From Batkoa obscura (taxonomy: Eukaryota; Entomophthoromycota; Entomophthoromycetes; Entomophthorales; Batkoaceae), in the NCBI GenBank assembly GCA_030770535.1, contig JASVEC010000043.1, forward strand, positions 124,001-188,000: DNA of 64,000 nt, in the 5' to 3' direction. Below, piece by piece: positions 1 to 10,292 of this stretch (position 1 is the first letter of the stretch; each line of letters starts with the position of its first letter). A model generated the notes under the pieces. The model saw nothing but the letters and a program-made list of their open reading frames with translations, was not told the DNA's origin and made no database searches. Position numbers and translations under genes: made by a program.

Positions 1-1
1 T

Positions 2-475
2 ACTTTCTTTCTACCAAATATATTCGCTATTGGCTACATTACTTTTGTCTTTTTACTCTCCTTCAAAAAATTGATTAATAATAAGCTGGGGTCTATTTCC
101 CCAACCTCTTACTCCAACCAGTTTAATCGGTTATCCAAGCGCTTTTTAGGCTATGCTATTATCCCTTTAATTACACAACTGCCCTATTTGATCTGTTCAA
201 TAAGCCTATATATCAGCTTCAAATACACAATCATTCACTTCTTCTTTATGGACATTTTAGGCTCTTGCAATGGCTGGTTAAACCTCTTATTTTTCTTATT
301 GGATCCATTAATCCCTAAGCTATACGTTCAGTTGAAGCACCGCTACTATAATGGTCTATTATTTAACTCAAAACTAACAGATAATGGATTAAATCATGAC
401 AATACTCGTTACTTTATGTTTAATTTGAATTTTATGAGGCCTAAAAATAAGGCTAATAAATATACTTTGATTTGA
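2..475 (+). CDS. 7TM receptor-like protein, C-terminal part (gene begins before window)
   Basis: The reading frame is open from base 2 of the window to the TGA at 473-475, so this is the 3' end of a longer gene. It codes for about 157 residues. Three hydrophobic segments are visible: one at the window edge ending FVFLLSFKKL, a second (YAIIPLITQLPYLICSISLY) and a third (DILGSCNGWLNLLFFLLDPL). A basic Ser/Asn-rich loop separates the first two and a short polar tail follows. This matches the TM5-loop-TM6-TM7-tail layout of fungal G-protein-coupled receptors of the glucose/cAMP-receptor type (Gpr1/Git3-like), which have a proline in TM6 and an N/D-containing TM7. The family is inferred from topology and weak resemblance only; another polytopic membrane protein is possible. 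Confidence 0.5.
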   Translation, partial: TFFLPNIFAIGYITFVFLLSFKKLINNKLGSISPTSYSNQFNRLSKRFLGYAIIPLITQLPYLICSISLYISFKYTIIHFFFMDILGSCNGWLNLLFFLLDPLIPKLYVQLKHRYYNGLLFNSKLTDNGLNHDNTRYFMFNLNFMRPKNKANKYTLI

Positions 476-528
476 TAGTTATTATTTTTTTGCTATATTT
501 AGGATAATTTTCTTAAAAACTATCATGT

Positions 529-623
529 GAGGATGTACTTTTGTTTAAGAATTTACTAATGATTTTTTCACTCAAATAGTGTTTAAAAGATGTAAAAAGT
601 AATTAAGCCAAAAAAACATTCCC
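529..623 (+). mobile_element. MITE copy 1
   Basis: About 95-bp member of the window-wide MITE family, flanked by a perfect 4-bp duplication ATGT (525-528 and 624-627). Orientation + means that the A-rich end (GAAACCAAAAAA-like) is on the right. Confidence 0.85.
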
Positions 624-980
624 ATGTATTGTTTTAGTATAATACTTTAGTACCTACTTTTCAAAATTTAAGTTAACATTAAGAGACTTTCAGCAAGTTT
701 GCGTTCAAAAGGTGCATTATTAGACTTAGATATATTATAACTAAATAATTATGTCAATATTTGAAATTGAAAATATACATGCTTTGAATAAAAGTTACTA
801 TATTCATCTCTATATTTGTGCATTTATTAAGCTACTCTAAATTTTATTATCAATATTGGAATTTGAAGATACATGTAAGCCATATGACATTTGTAAATAA
901 TGGTATTTATAAGGCCCAATTCAAAAAGTAAAAATATCTGATTAAGGTCTCAGAGAATTGATATGAGAAAAAGAGCATAT

Positions 981-1077
981 GGGGATGTATTTTTTCGTTT
1001 AAGAATTTTGCTAATAATCTTTCCACTCAAATAGTGCTTAAAATGGAAAAAGTAATGAAGACAAAAAAAACATCCCC
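981..1077 (+). mobile_element. MITE copy 2
   Basis: Full-length copy starting GGGGATGTAT and ending ACATCCCC, flanked on both sides by ATAT. A 70-codon open frame over this copy is a by-product of the element. Confidence 0.85.
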
Positions 1078-1670
1078 ATATAAAAAATTCTTTTTTTGTA
1101 AATTAAAGGCAAACCCAAAAAACATCAAATGTATTAAAAATAGCTACAGCTATTTCTTAAATATACTAAACCTAAACCCGGCACAACGCCAACATAGCAC
1201 CTACCCAATACTAATGAATCAACACCTACTCTATTATCTACCTTAAACTAGTTTTTATCATTCAAAAATCCGAACTTGCAAATACTTTTTTAAAACTAAA
1301 TTTGGACTCCAAAGGTTATATCGAGTAAGGTTTTAATAAACTATTTGAAGTTGATTTTAGCAGTTAACTAAAGGTTTAAATTGACTTTCACGCTGATTTG
1401 TTGGTAAATGTATTTGTATCAGTAAAATTTGCTATTATTTGAATTAGTGCTTTTTACTTTTAAATATTTTAAAAGTATTGTCAATGAAATGTGTACGAGT
1501 ATATTTTCATGGTTTATAACAACACTTAGTAATTGGACCTTCAGAAGAGTAGGCTTAGTGTAAGAAGTTAGTACAAATACAGTACAAATATCAATATCAC
1601 ATATCTTATAAACTTATTTAAATGTTGCTTTAACAAAATTAGTACAGTCTAAACGTTTATAAAATTAAAT

Positions 1671-1770
1671 GGGAGTGTTTTTTTTGACTTTATTATTTTT
1701 TCCATTTTTTAAGCGCTATTTAAAGCGGAAAATTTGTTAGTAAAATTCTTAGACACAAAAATACATCCCT
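1671..1770 (-). mobile_element. MITE copy 3
   Basis: Full-length reverse copy (GGGAGTG... to ...ACATCCCT) with a perfect AAAT duplication at 1667-1670 and 1771-1774. Confidence 0.85.
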
Positions 1771-2176
1771 AAATCGAAATGTTCTATTGTTTAGTTAAGC
1801 TTTTTTATTACTAATTTTTAGTTGATTTAACATAAGGGTCGCAAAAAGTATTAAAAGGTATTAATAGCTCCCTACCAATATAATATTTTTAAATATTTTG
1901 AGATTTTCATGGATAATTAAATTTTTGATAATAAAATACCCCTCTTATTTTGACACAATTCCTTAGATTCAAATTGTAAAAAATAGATTGTTTAATTATA
2001 TTACTATTTTAGAAACAATTTGGTTACGAAAAACTAATAAATATATATATATACATTTTTTTATATAGTATTATTTATTCTTAATATAAAGTTGAAAATA
2101 AGTTCAAACAGAACTTTCAAAAACAACCCTATAAAATTTCGTTATAATTGCTCAACAGCTATACGATTACAATGTT

Positions 2177-2274
2177 GGGGATGCATTCTTCTGTTTAAGG
2201 ATCTTACTAACAATCTTTCCGCTCAAATAGCACCTAAAAATTGGAAAAAGCAATGAAACCAAAAAAACACCCCC
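2177..2274 (+). mobile_element. MITE copy 4
   Basis: Full-length diverged copy. The flanks (TGTT and ATAT) no longer match as a target duplication. Confidence 0.8.
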
Positions 2275-2469
2275 ATATTATAATTAAAATCTAGCTTATT
2301 TTGTATACAATATGTTCAGGTATTCCAAACTAGTCCAAGTCTTTATATTAACTGATAGCTTTTTTTATAATAAATTTTTTCGGTTTAAATTATGAAAAAA
2401 TCAAATAGCTTTATACCAAGTAAACTTTGGAGTTAACTTTATTTCCAAAAGTCTTAAATATATTTTTAC

Positions 2470-2506
2470 AGTTAGCAAAATCCTTAGACAAAAAAGCACA
2501 TCCCCA
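2470..2506 (-). mobile_element. MITE fragment 5 (one end only)
   Basis: Only the right-hand third of a reverse copy is visible (GTTAGCAAAATCC... to ...CACATCCCC). Confidence 0.6.
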
Positions 2507-2631
2507 TAAAGAAGCTTAGCTATATAAAAAAATCTATTTTGTATTTCTTTAAAAACAGTTACATAGTAACTAGCTTATTTTTTATCTGATCAACTTAGAA
2601 AACTGGTTAAAATTAAAAAAATACAATATAT

Positions 2632-2730
2632 GGGGCTGTTTTTTTTGGTTTCATAACTTTTTCCATTTTTTAAGCACTATTCGAGTGGAAAAATTGTTAG
2701 TAAAATTATTAAGCAAAAAAATACATCCCC
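2632..2730 (-). mobile_element. MITE copy 6
   Basis: Full-length reverse copy with ATAT at both sides (2628-2631 and 2731-2734). Confidence 0.85.
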
Positions 2731-2805
2731 ATATTATGTATTCTTATTTTATAATAAAAAACTTATTTTTATAAAATTTTAAGCAAAGTTTTTAAAACAT
2801 AAAAT

Positions 2806-2904
2806 GGGAGTGTTTTTTTTGGCTTCATTACTTTTTCCATTTTTTAAGCGCTATTTGCGTGGAAAAATTATTAGTAAAATTCTTAAACACAAAAATACAT
2901 CCCC
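2806..2904 (-). mobile_element. MITE copy 7
   Basis: Full-length reverse copy, only 75 bases from copy 6. The flanks AAAT and ATAT match imperfectly. Confidence 0.85.
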
Positions 2905-2998
2905 ATATGGTATTTCAATAGAATATTTTTAATTAAAACGATAAAAAACTTATATTAAGAAAATTACTTTTATACAAATTAAAATATAAACAAGGTAC

Positions 2999-3928
2999 TG
3001 TGAAATATCGCTTTCTCAGCTCCATGATTGATTATAGTACAATAATCGCTTAAGTCGTTGTGCTATCGAGTTCAGAGACAATCAATCCTACGCTTTTAGT
3101 TTGATTTGCTATGAGAATTTCTAGCTTCATCTCAAAGATATTATCTTCTCATTTTGATATTTGTACTTTCAGAGTATAAAAGAAATTTTAGAGTATAATA
3201 ACTCGAGGCTTTTTAACTGAATTACTCCCTAATATTTTGGACATTTAATAAAGTCACTAAGTTGTGAAATCTGGTACTCAGGGTTTGGAGTCAAGAACAG
3301 CTATTGCTGGGTTGACTACACTATAAGTCGAAAGGTCTTAGTTGATGTGACTAAGATAGACCTGGATTATGAGGAGTACCACGTAATAGGCTACAAGCTA
3401 TATAAAACAAATATAATAGACAATATTAATGTAAAATCTACGTAAAATACTATTAAGAAAACTTAGTGGCTTTATTAAATGTTCGAGATATCAGGGAATA
3501 ATTCAGTTAAAAAGCCTCGAACTACTATACTCTAAAATCTCTTTTATACTCTGGAAAGTATAAATATCAAGATAAGAGGATAACATTCTTTGGGATGGAG
3601 CTAGAAATTCTCATAACAAATCAAAATAAGAACATGGGATTGATTTTCTCTGAACTCGAGAACACAACAGCTTAAGCGGCTGTTATACTATAATTAACCA
3701 TAGGACTGACAAAGCGATATTTCACAAAGTTTCCTTAATAGTATTTTACGTGGATTTTACATTAGTATTGTCTATTCTATTTGTCTTACATAGTCCGTAG
3801 CCCATTACGTATTATTGTTCATAATTCAAGTCTATCTTAGTCATATAAACTAAGGCCTTTTGACTTACAGTATAGTCAGCCATATAATAGCTGCTTTTGA
3901 CTCCAATCACTGATTATCAGATTTCACA
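2999..3928 (+). mobile_element. TG...CA element (probable solo LTR), outer copy split by an inserted copy of itself
   Basis: The outer element runs 2999-3262 and resumes at 3731-3928. It begins TGTGAAATATCG and ends CAGATTTCACA, so its ends form an 8-bp inverted repeat TGTGAAAT. It contains a TATAAAAG-like box in its first half. Its immediate flanks (GTAC and TCTG) do not match, so no target duplication is left. It is related along its whole length to the 400-bp element at 28460-28859. TG...CA ends, a promoter-like box and lack of any coding capacity suggest a solo LTR of an old LTR retrotransposon. A non-autonomous DNA element with 4-bp duplications is the alternative. Confidence 0.65.
3263..3726 (-). 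mobile_element. TG...CA element (probable solo LTR), inner copy in reverse orientation
   Basis: A complete 464-bp copy in reverse orientation lies inside the outer element. It starts TGTGAAATCTGG and ends CGATATTTCACA and is flanked by a perfect 4-bp duplication AAGT (3259-3262 and 3727-3730). The uninterrupted element at 28460 has one AAGT at the matching place, so this is a clean insertion. It is the younger of the two nested copies. No coding capacity. Confidence 0.75.
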
Positions 3929-4054
3929 TCTGTTAAACATTTATAAAGGTAATATAAAACGCATAATTAAAAAAGTTATTTAAAAAAATAAAATAAATTT
4001 TTAAAATTAAATAAAATGATTTAGTTTAAGCTTTTTAAATTTAGCCAACCATAT

Positions 4055-4152
4055 GGGGATATTTTTTTTAGTTTCATTACTTTTTCCATCTTTAAGCCCT
4101 ATTTGAGCGGAAAAATCGTTAGTAAAGTTCATAAATATAAAAATATATCCCC
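4055..4152 (-). mobile_element. MITE copy 8
   Basis: Full-length reverse copy flanked by ATAT on both sides. It abuts the transposon end scrap at 4160-4232. Confidence 0.85.
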
Positions 4153-4159
4153 ATATGTT

Positions 4160-4232
4160 AAGAACTTGCAAATTTAAAAACTTGAAATTTGGGTTAGCTT
4201 AAGTAAATTCTGAAACCAATTCGGATATCTCC
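4160..4232 (+). mobile_element. Right-end scrap of the 2.5-kb DNA transposon family
   Basis: The reverse complement starts GGAGATATCCGAATTGGTTT and continues through a CAGAATTTACTTA motif. It matches the right terminus of the transposon at 27478-27550 (GGGGCTGTTCTAATTGGTTT followed by CAGAATCTACTTA). Nothing else of the element is recognisable here. Confidence 0.6.
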
Positions 4233-4689
4233 ATATGTAAATATTGTGTGTATATTATAGTTAAAATTTTGAATTACGACACCTTTTGAACTATAAAGTA
4301 TAAAGGATAGTATTATCAGATGTTAGCAGTATTTGTAAAATATAATATCTTGGAAAAAATAATCCACTTTTCTATACTTATATATGTTTTAAACACATTC
4401 AGCTATTATACTTTGCTTTTTTTTAAATACAATTTACTTATTACTTTTGTTTTATTTGTAGTATGGTTTTGATCATGATTTAAGGACTGTCAAAACCTAT
4501 GACTGATTTCACGACATTTGAACTAATACTATAATTTGAGCAGTGTATCACATATTTAATGGTCTATAGAATGATGTTTAAAGTAAAACTATATTAAAAT
4601 AGACCAAAGTCCTTTAAAGCATCTTATACAATTATTGAAATTTTATTTGTTACCGATAGTTTCCAAATTATCTCCTTCACTGATATTTT

Positions 4690-4760
4690 ACTAAATAATC
4701 TTTCCGCTCAAGTAGTGCTTAAAAAATGGAAAAAGTGACAAAACCAAAAAAAACACCCTC
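4690..4760 (+). mobile_element. MITE copy 9, left end lost
   Basis: The right two thirds of a forward copy (from TTTTACTAAATAATC to ACACCCTC). The GGGG end is missing. Confidence 0.75.
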
Positions 4761-5803
4761 ATATATTGAAATTTTCGTATCAAAATATTAGTATTTGTTA
4801 TCGATTATTCCAACGTTATCATAAAGCTGAAATTCTTCTATTAGATAAACGATAATTTTTGAAAATCTCTAGAAACCTCTTTTATACACACTAACTTTAT
4901 CTTCATTTTTATTTCATCAATCTCTTTTTCGTCATATACTATCAAAAGCTTCAATTAATTGTACTAAATAACTTTTATTCCACATCTTTGTGCACTTTCG
5001 ACTATTACTTTATTTGGCAAATTACACTTGGTTTTCAATTTTACGTTTTATATTTTGATACTAGCTAGTGAATTTTAGTGTGATTGTTTTTAGTTTAGTT
5101 TGTATTAGTATTAACCTATAAAAAATTTCTATATTGCACTTCACATTGATTCATAGCAATTAATTGAATTTATTTATAGTTCACTAAAAGCTAACCTCAG
5201 CGTCGGGTTCAACTATGGTTTTAATAATAAAAATAAGTGAGTAGATATTTCTTCAAGAGCAAATCTTCATCTGTTTATTAGAAATTACAAGTAATTTTTT
5301 AGGGCTCGTTTTAACTTTTTATTGCTGCTTTTATCTATTTTAGTTCTGGACCGCTTAAAATTAACTAAAATTCGTTGATTCATGGAATGCACTATAACAA
5401 GATTCTGAATTTTATCACCTTCCTATTTAACAAATTTTCGAGTAAAAGATAGGTAGTCGAATTCTTAGTTTACCAAGTTTACTATACATGTCCTTTATCT
5501 ATTGCTTCTAAAATATGAAAACGTTACAATTTTTGTTCTAGATAATTTTATTCTGAATTGTTATAATGTAAATAAGAGTAAAAAATAGCTCACATTTTCA
5601 AGTACACCAAAAACAAATGTTTTTTAGTAATATAAAAAAGATGTATTCTATATCCTTTAATTAGCTTTATATTTTAATATCCAAAAGCAATATAATTCCT
5701 TTCAGAAGTTCAGTACTTTAATAATTCAATTGCAAATAGCTTTATTGCATTAAAACTAAGTCAAATCATTAAGCTAAAAATAAAAAAAATTATTCAGAAT
5801 ATA

Positions 5804-5898
5804 GGGGGGCGTTTTTATGGTTTCATCACTTTTTTCATTGTTTAATGCTATTTGAGTAGAATAATTGTTAGTAAAATTTTTAGACAAAATCCATCCTC
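5804..5898 (-). mobile_element. MITE copy 10
   Basis: Diverged full-length reverse copy (GGGGGGCG... to ...CATCCTC) with AT-rich flanks. Confidence 0.75.
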
Positions 5899-6439
5899 AT
5901 ATAATACAGAATTAGCAGTTTTTGTGTTACATTGTAATAGTCACATCTAGACTAATCAAATAAATGATACAAGACTTTTATAAAGCCGGATATAATATTA
6001 AAGTTTATGGTCTTTTTAGCAATTTTTGTTTATAGTTGGCGATGTTAAATAATTGTACAATTACATAACTTGTTACTTTAAGTATTTATTATATTCATTA
6101 GATTTTCTTACCTTTGGTATTTATTTCATCAAAATTTAAGAATATTTTTGAGTTTATGATGTTTTGAAATTAAAATTCACTATTTTAATATAAACATAGA
6201 ACAGCCAGAAGCTTGATCATGTATAAAAGCAAAGATTAATTCATCATTTTTTACAAAAACTATACAGACACTTTCAAATATTAATAAAGGAAAACAAAAG
6301 AACTAGTGCTTATACAAACTTGGAGTATAAAAAGGAGGTGATTTATATATGAGAGTGAGATTTTCCCTATTAAAAGATAGCTAATCTATTTGGAATTATG
6401 AAAAACATGGTAAGTAAAATAATTAGTCAAAGTGATAAG

Positions 6440-6830
6440 GTTCTTCAATTTGATATGGTACGAAAAGGATATGATTATCTATATAGACATAATATGTTAG
6501 AAAACCATCTGTTTTTATAGTCTACTCAAGTAAAAAGTATAGCTAAAAGACTGGAATTAAGGCCAATTTTAGCTCGTGACAATATGCTGCCAAAAGCATA
6601 CGAGTCGACTAAACGATTAAATTTAATAAACGTAATAGTAGAACTTTTGGAGATATTTTTTAAAAAAGTATAATTCAAATCCTCAAACTATTGGGTACAA
6701 TAATTTAGTTGGTGAAGATGCTTACATCCAACTGTTGCTATGTGATGGTGTTATGAAAAGCAATGTACTAGATAATTTTTGTATCATTTCTGACTTTCAA
6801 ATATAATTTGATGATGGTTTGAATATACTT
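6440..6830 (+). pseudogene. Possible decayed coding sequence, unidentified
   Basis: Short frames read plausibly as protein, for example QFDMVRKGYDYLYRHNMLE near 6450-6510 and NLVGEDAYIQLLLCDGVMK near 6703-6760, but stops separate them. I do not recognise a family. It could be a relic of a host or transposon gene, or chance. Confidence 0.2.
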
Positions 6831-8553
6831 TTTACACTCTGCCACGATCTATTAGCAAATAGCTGCTCAGTTTTAGATAACAATAGTACCATTAATAGAT
6901 TTTCTTTCTTCTATATATGTAGTAACAGTGGGTATAATAATACCGAGTGTAATATTAATACGTCAAACTATATCCTATATTTTCCAAATTATATATTTTT
7001 CAATTTCCATTGATTATGTCAACCAATTTGATAAATTTTAACTATTCATACTTAACCAAACTAATCATAATTTTTAATCTTCAAATAAACCTTAATACCT
7101 GAGCATTTACTACCTTGGTATCATTAAAAATTGTGATTTTTAATCAGATGAGAATAGGATCCTTACATGCACTACTAAACAAAATGGTTTGCATATTATC
7201 CCAAACGATTAGTTTTATCATAACTCAAAAAGTTATCAATTAAACAGGGTTAAATAATTTAAATTAATACTGTAAATTTATGCTATCATTTCTGTTATAA
7301 TACTATAATATTTTGGAAACTTATCTATTTAGTTTTTTCTGAAAACCTATACATAATATGAACTAATCTGTCTTTGATTTTTATTCACTAATTTAGCAGT
7401 GAGTTTTTTTTGAGAAGTCAAATTTGCTAGTAGAAAAAATATTGTTTAATTGATTCTTCCTTAAGTTATGTTAGAGTAGTTCACTTATTTAAAAGTATGA
7501 GAAATATTTTAACAGGGTGTGTATCACACAAATGGATGATGAATTACTTGATACTCTAAGGAATGATTTTAAATTGCAGTAATGGTACACAACCTAAAAT
7601 CTCTTCGAGGAATCCAACTCAATACTCTATAGATTTTCTCTAAACACATTTGGATTTTCTTCTACATGAAACAAATTCACTGCCTGTTTCTACAGAATTG
7701 GTATATTTAAACAATTTCACACTATAAATTAACTAAGGTTTTCGAATGAGTTATATTGAAAGCTAGCTCATTTGTGATTTGTTATCATTCTTTTATCAAG
7801 TTAAACAGGGGATCCCAATATATCTGAACAAAGCCAGTCTAAATACATGTCTATTTTTGAGAACTATTGCTAACTTTACAAGGATTTTTCTTACGGCTTG
7901 GTGTTCATAAAATTTTGCCAACTATAATATGTATCAAAAAGTTGAACTATCATATGCTTATAGCTATTTCAATTTACAAATTACCTTAGGGTCAATATAA
8001 GACCCATTTTCAAATATGATTAACTCTTTTTGCTTGCCTATAATCAATAAAATTATATTTAACTACACAAAATATATCATGTTTAAAATTGGATTACTTT
8101 TTAAAATTGCTAACAGTTTAAAATTTCCTGTGTTGACTGTTATTTCTAGCATAAAGAGCATATCAACTTTACCCGATAAATGTGATCTACCCACTTGTTG
8201 GGGATGATTTTAAGCAAACGTTTCTGAATAAACTATTTTTAGCAAAAATTATTATCAGATTAAGATAAAACTCCTTTTTCAAAGCAAGTTCATGGAAGCC
8301 ACCAAATGATTATAGATATTATATTAATAAAAGCTTAAAACTTAATTTTAAAATTTAAAAACCAAAGCATCCTAATGATATATAATACTAACTTTAATAA
8401 ACCAAAGTCAAATCTACTATACTTAATTTAAAGCTTAATTAAAGTTGAAGTCCTCTCAATCTATTTTAAGCAGAACCTCAACCTACTCAAACTTTTTATA
8501 ATTGGCATCCATTTCAATTTGAATATAAAGAATCACAATATACTATAGATATT

Positions 8554-9913
8554 TCAAGTCTTATTCTCGGGTTTACGATAATGACGCTGACCTTTAAATC
8601 GGTTATTATTTGAACTACCACCATCCGGCGCAATTTTGCCATTCTCCACAAGGAATACTTTACGAGGAGTGCTTGTTTCTCCTTTGTTTTTAAGGCCCTC
8701 TTTAGGCTTAGATCCGTTATTAATACTCTCCTTAGGCTTAGATCCATTATTAGAAGTATTATGTAGCTTAGGCACGTTGCTGTAAGCATTACTTGGCTTA
8801 GGTCCATTATTAGAGGTGTTATTTGGCTTTCCTGGCTTCTCTTCATGTTCAGTGGGATTTGGTTTTACAGCCTTTAATATTTGGACTGGTTTATTGCCAA
8901 ATGGCTCAGACTTCTTTTTTGCAGAATTGGGTTTACCTTTAAAACGTTCTTTATTCCCTTCTTTATTTTTCTTTGTCATTTTTTCTTTATTTGACCCGTT
9001 TTTTTCTTTACCGCTACTATTATTCTTAGACCCATTCTGACCTTCGTTTTCTTTATTACGATTTTTTTTGCGCGAATCAAACCTAGCAGTCTTTGATCTC
9101 AAGTACTCAATTAATGGAGTCACCTTTTCATCTTTAATTTCTACTTTATTAGCATATACTCTAACTATTACGACTATTTACCTTGTGGGTTGGTTTGGCT
9201 AGTTTCATTAGCCTTAGTGTCTTCAACCTCGTCTTCATTATTTTCTAGCTTGTTTAAAAATCGAATGTATTCCGGATCTTAAATATTGACTTTAAATGTA
9301 CAGTTAAAGTTGTATAAAATTTATTACCCGTTTCAATGGTGCCAACTTTATTATCTTCTCGAATATTCTTTGGGGCTTTTTGATTTAAAGCATAATCGAC
9401 TAAAGCAATGCTTTCAGTACCTAAAGTAATTAATAAGAGTGGAGCTTTGTAAAAGAAACTGCTTACCTTTACTATCGATAAATTTATGACCATTGTAGGA
9501 TTTATAAAATTCAATCAAGAATTCTATAGCATTAAACTTTATATAAGCTCTTGAGCTAGTATTCTTTTTGTTGAAACTTAAAACGCAATCAAAATCAAGA
9601 TCAAAATCAAAATCATATAAATATATGAAACTTACTTTTGATAGACCTTCCCTGGAAAATATTTAAAATAACCGATTCTTTCTTCAGTATACCATTGCTT
9701 GATACTTTGCTCGAAAATTGCTTGTGGTAAAGTTGGAGGTAAGTGACGAACAACCAATTTTAATTTCAAGCTTTCTATACCCTCCAACTCTTTATCTAAA
9801 TTAATATCTCGAAACACCTTTTCTCTTTTTCCTTTTTTGCCCCTTGGCTTCTTCCTTGGCTTAGCGCCATTCCCACCCAAGTTTCCCTTGGTTACTGGTT
9901 TAGGTTCATTCAT
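8554..9913 (-). CDS. UPF3: UPF3-like nonsense-mediated decay factor
   Basis: Five exons join in frame into 388 codons: 9913-9636, 9576-9467, 9420-9328, 9277-9182 and 9143-8554. Introns are 59, 46, 50 and 38 bases, all GT...AG. The N-terminal third is the Smg4/UPF3 RNP-type domain: KLVVRHLPPTLPQAIFEQSI opens it, YFKYFPGKVY follows, then SRAYIKFNAIEFLIEFYKSY, then ALVDYALNQKAPK and the family hallmark DNKVGTIE...DPEYIRFLNKL. UPF3 bridges UPF2 to the exon-junction or termination complex in mRNA surveillance, shuttling between nucleus and cytoplasm. The remaining half is a Lys/Asn/Gly-rich basic tail with repeated NNGSKPKE/NNGPKP units, low complexity and probably disordered. The start ATG at 9911-9913 is followed by a basic stretch. 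Intron 1 carries a short AAAATC-type repeat. Assignment is strong from the domain; the tail is not conserved in the family. Confidence 0.9.
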
Positions 9914-10292
9914 TAAAAAAAGAAAACTTGTTTTTTTGGGACTAAAAAGGATTTAAAATTAATTGCCAATTAAAAAGGAAATTTTATAGAAATATTTTTA
10001 GCAATTGGAAATCACTGTGACAGAGCTTATAGCATCCTATATAATGTACCCCAATAGATGACCAAAGATTGATAAAGTAACCAAATCTACTTAATACTAA
10101 AAATTTAATTTGTTACAACTTTGATCCTAACTATTAATATGTATGAAGCTTAGTCTTTGGTATTTTAAAAATAGATTTCTAAATAATATCACGCAGCAAA
10201 ATAAAAAATTAGTCAACTATGTATATTTATAAGCTTGAAGTCACTAAAAAAACTCAAAATTAAAGCTCTGTTTTTTATTAAATCATTCAACA
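9914..10292. other. Divergent intergenic region
   Basis: A 379-base spacer between the start codons of UPF3 (-) and the F-box/WD40 gene (+). It must carry both promoters. It is AT-rich with no repeat element and no recognisable motif. Confidence 0.6.

Larger units (their letters stand above)
476..8553. other. Gene-poor, repeat-rich interval
   Basis: No convincing intact gene was found across about 8 kb on either strand. It holds ten MITE copies or fragments between 529 and 5898, a nested pair of TG...CA elements at 2999-3928, and a terminal scrap of the larger DNA transposon at 4160-4232, each listed separately. Between 6440 and 6830 there is weakly coding-like sequence broken by stops. The remainder is AT-rich with frequent stops in all frames. 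Confidence 0.7.

Noticed and set aside
1034-1246. 70-codon open frame (+)
   Set aside because: It starts inside MITE copy 2 and has no protein-like features; a by-product of the repeat.
529-5898. Regularly recurring repeats resembling a CRISPR-like array
   Set aside because: The copies are irregularly spaced, in both orientations, have inverted termini and target duplications; they are MITEs in a eukaryotic genome.
6819-7013. 64-codon open frame (+)
   Set aside because: No homology by eye, Asn/Tyr-rich composition expected from AT-rich DNA; not supported as a gene.
8816-9040. 74-codon open frame on the + strand
   Set aside because: Antisense to the low-complexity tail of UPF3.
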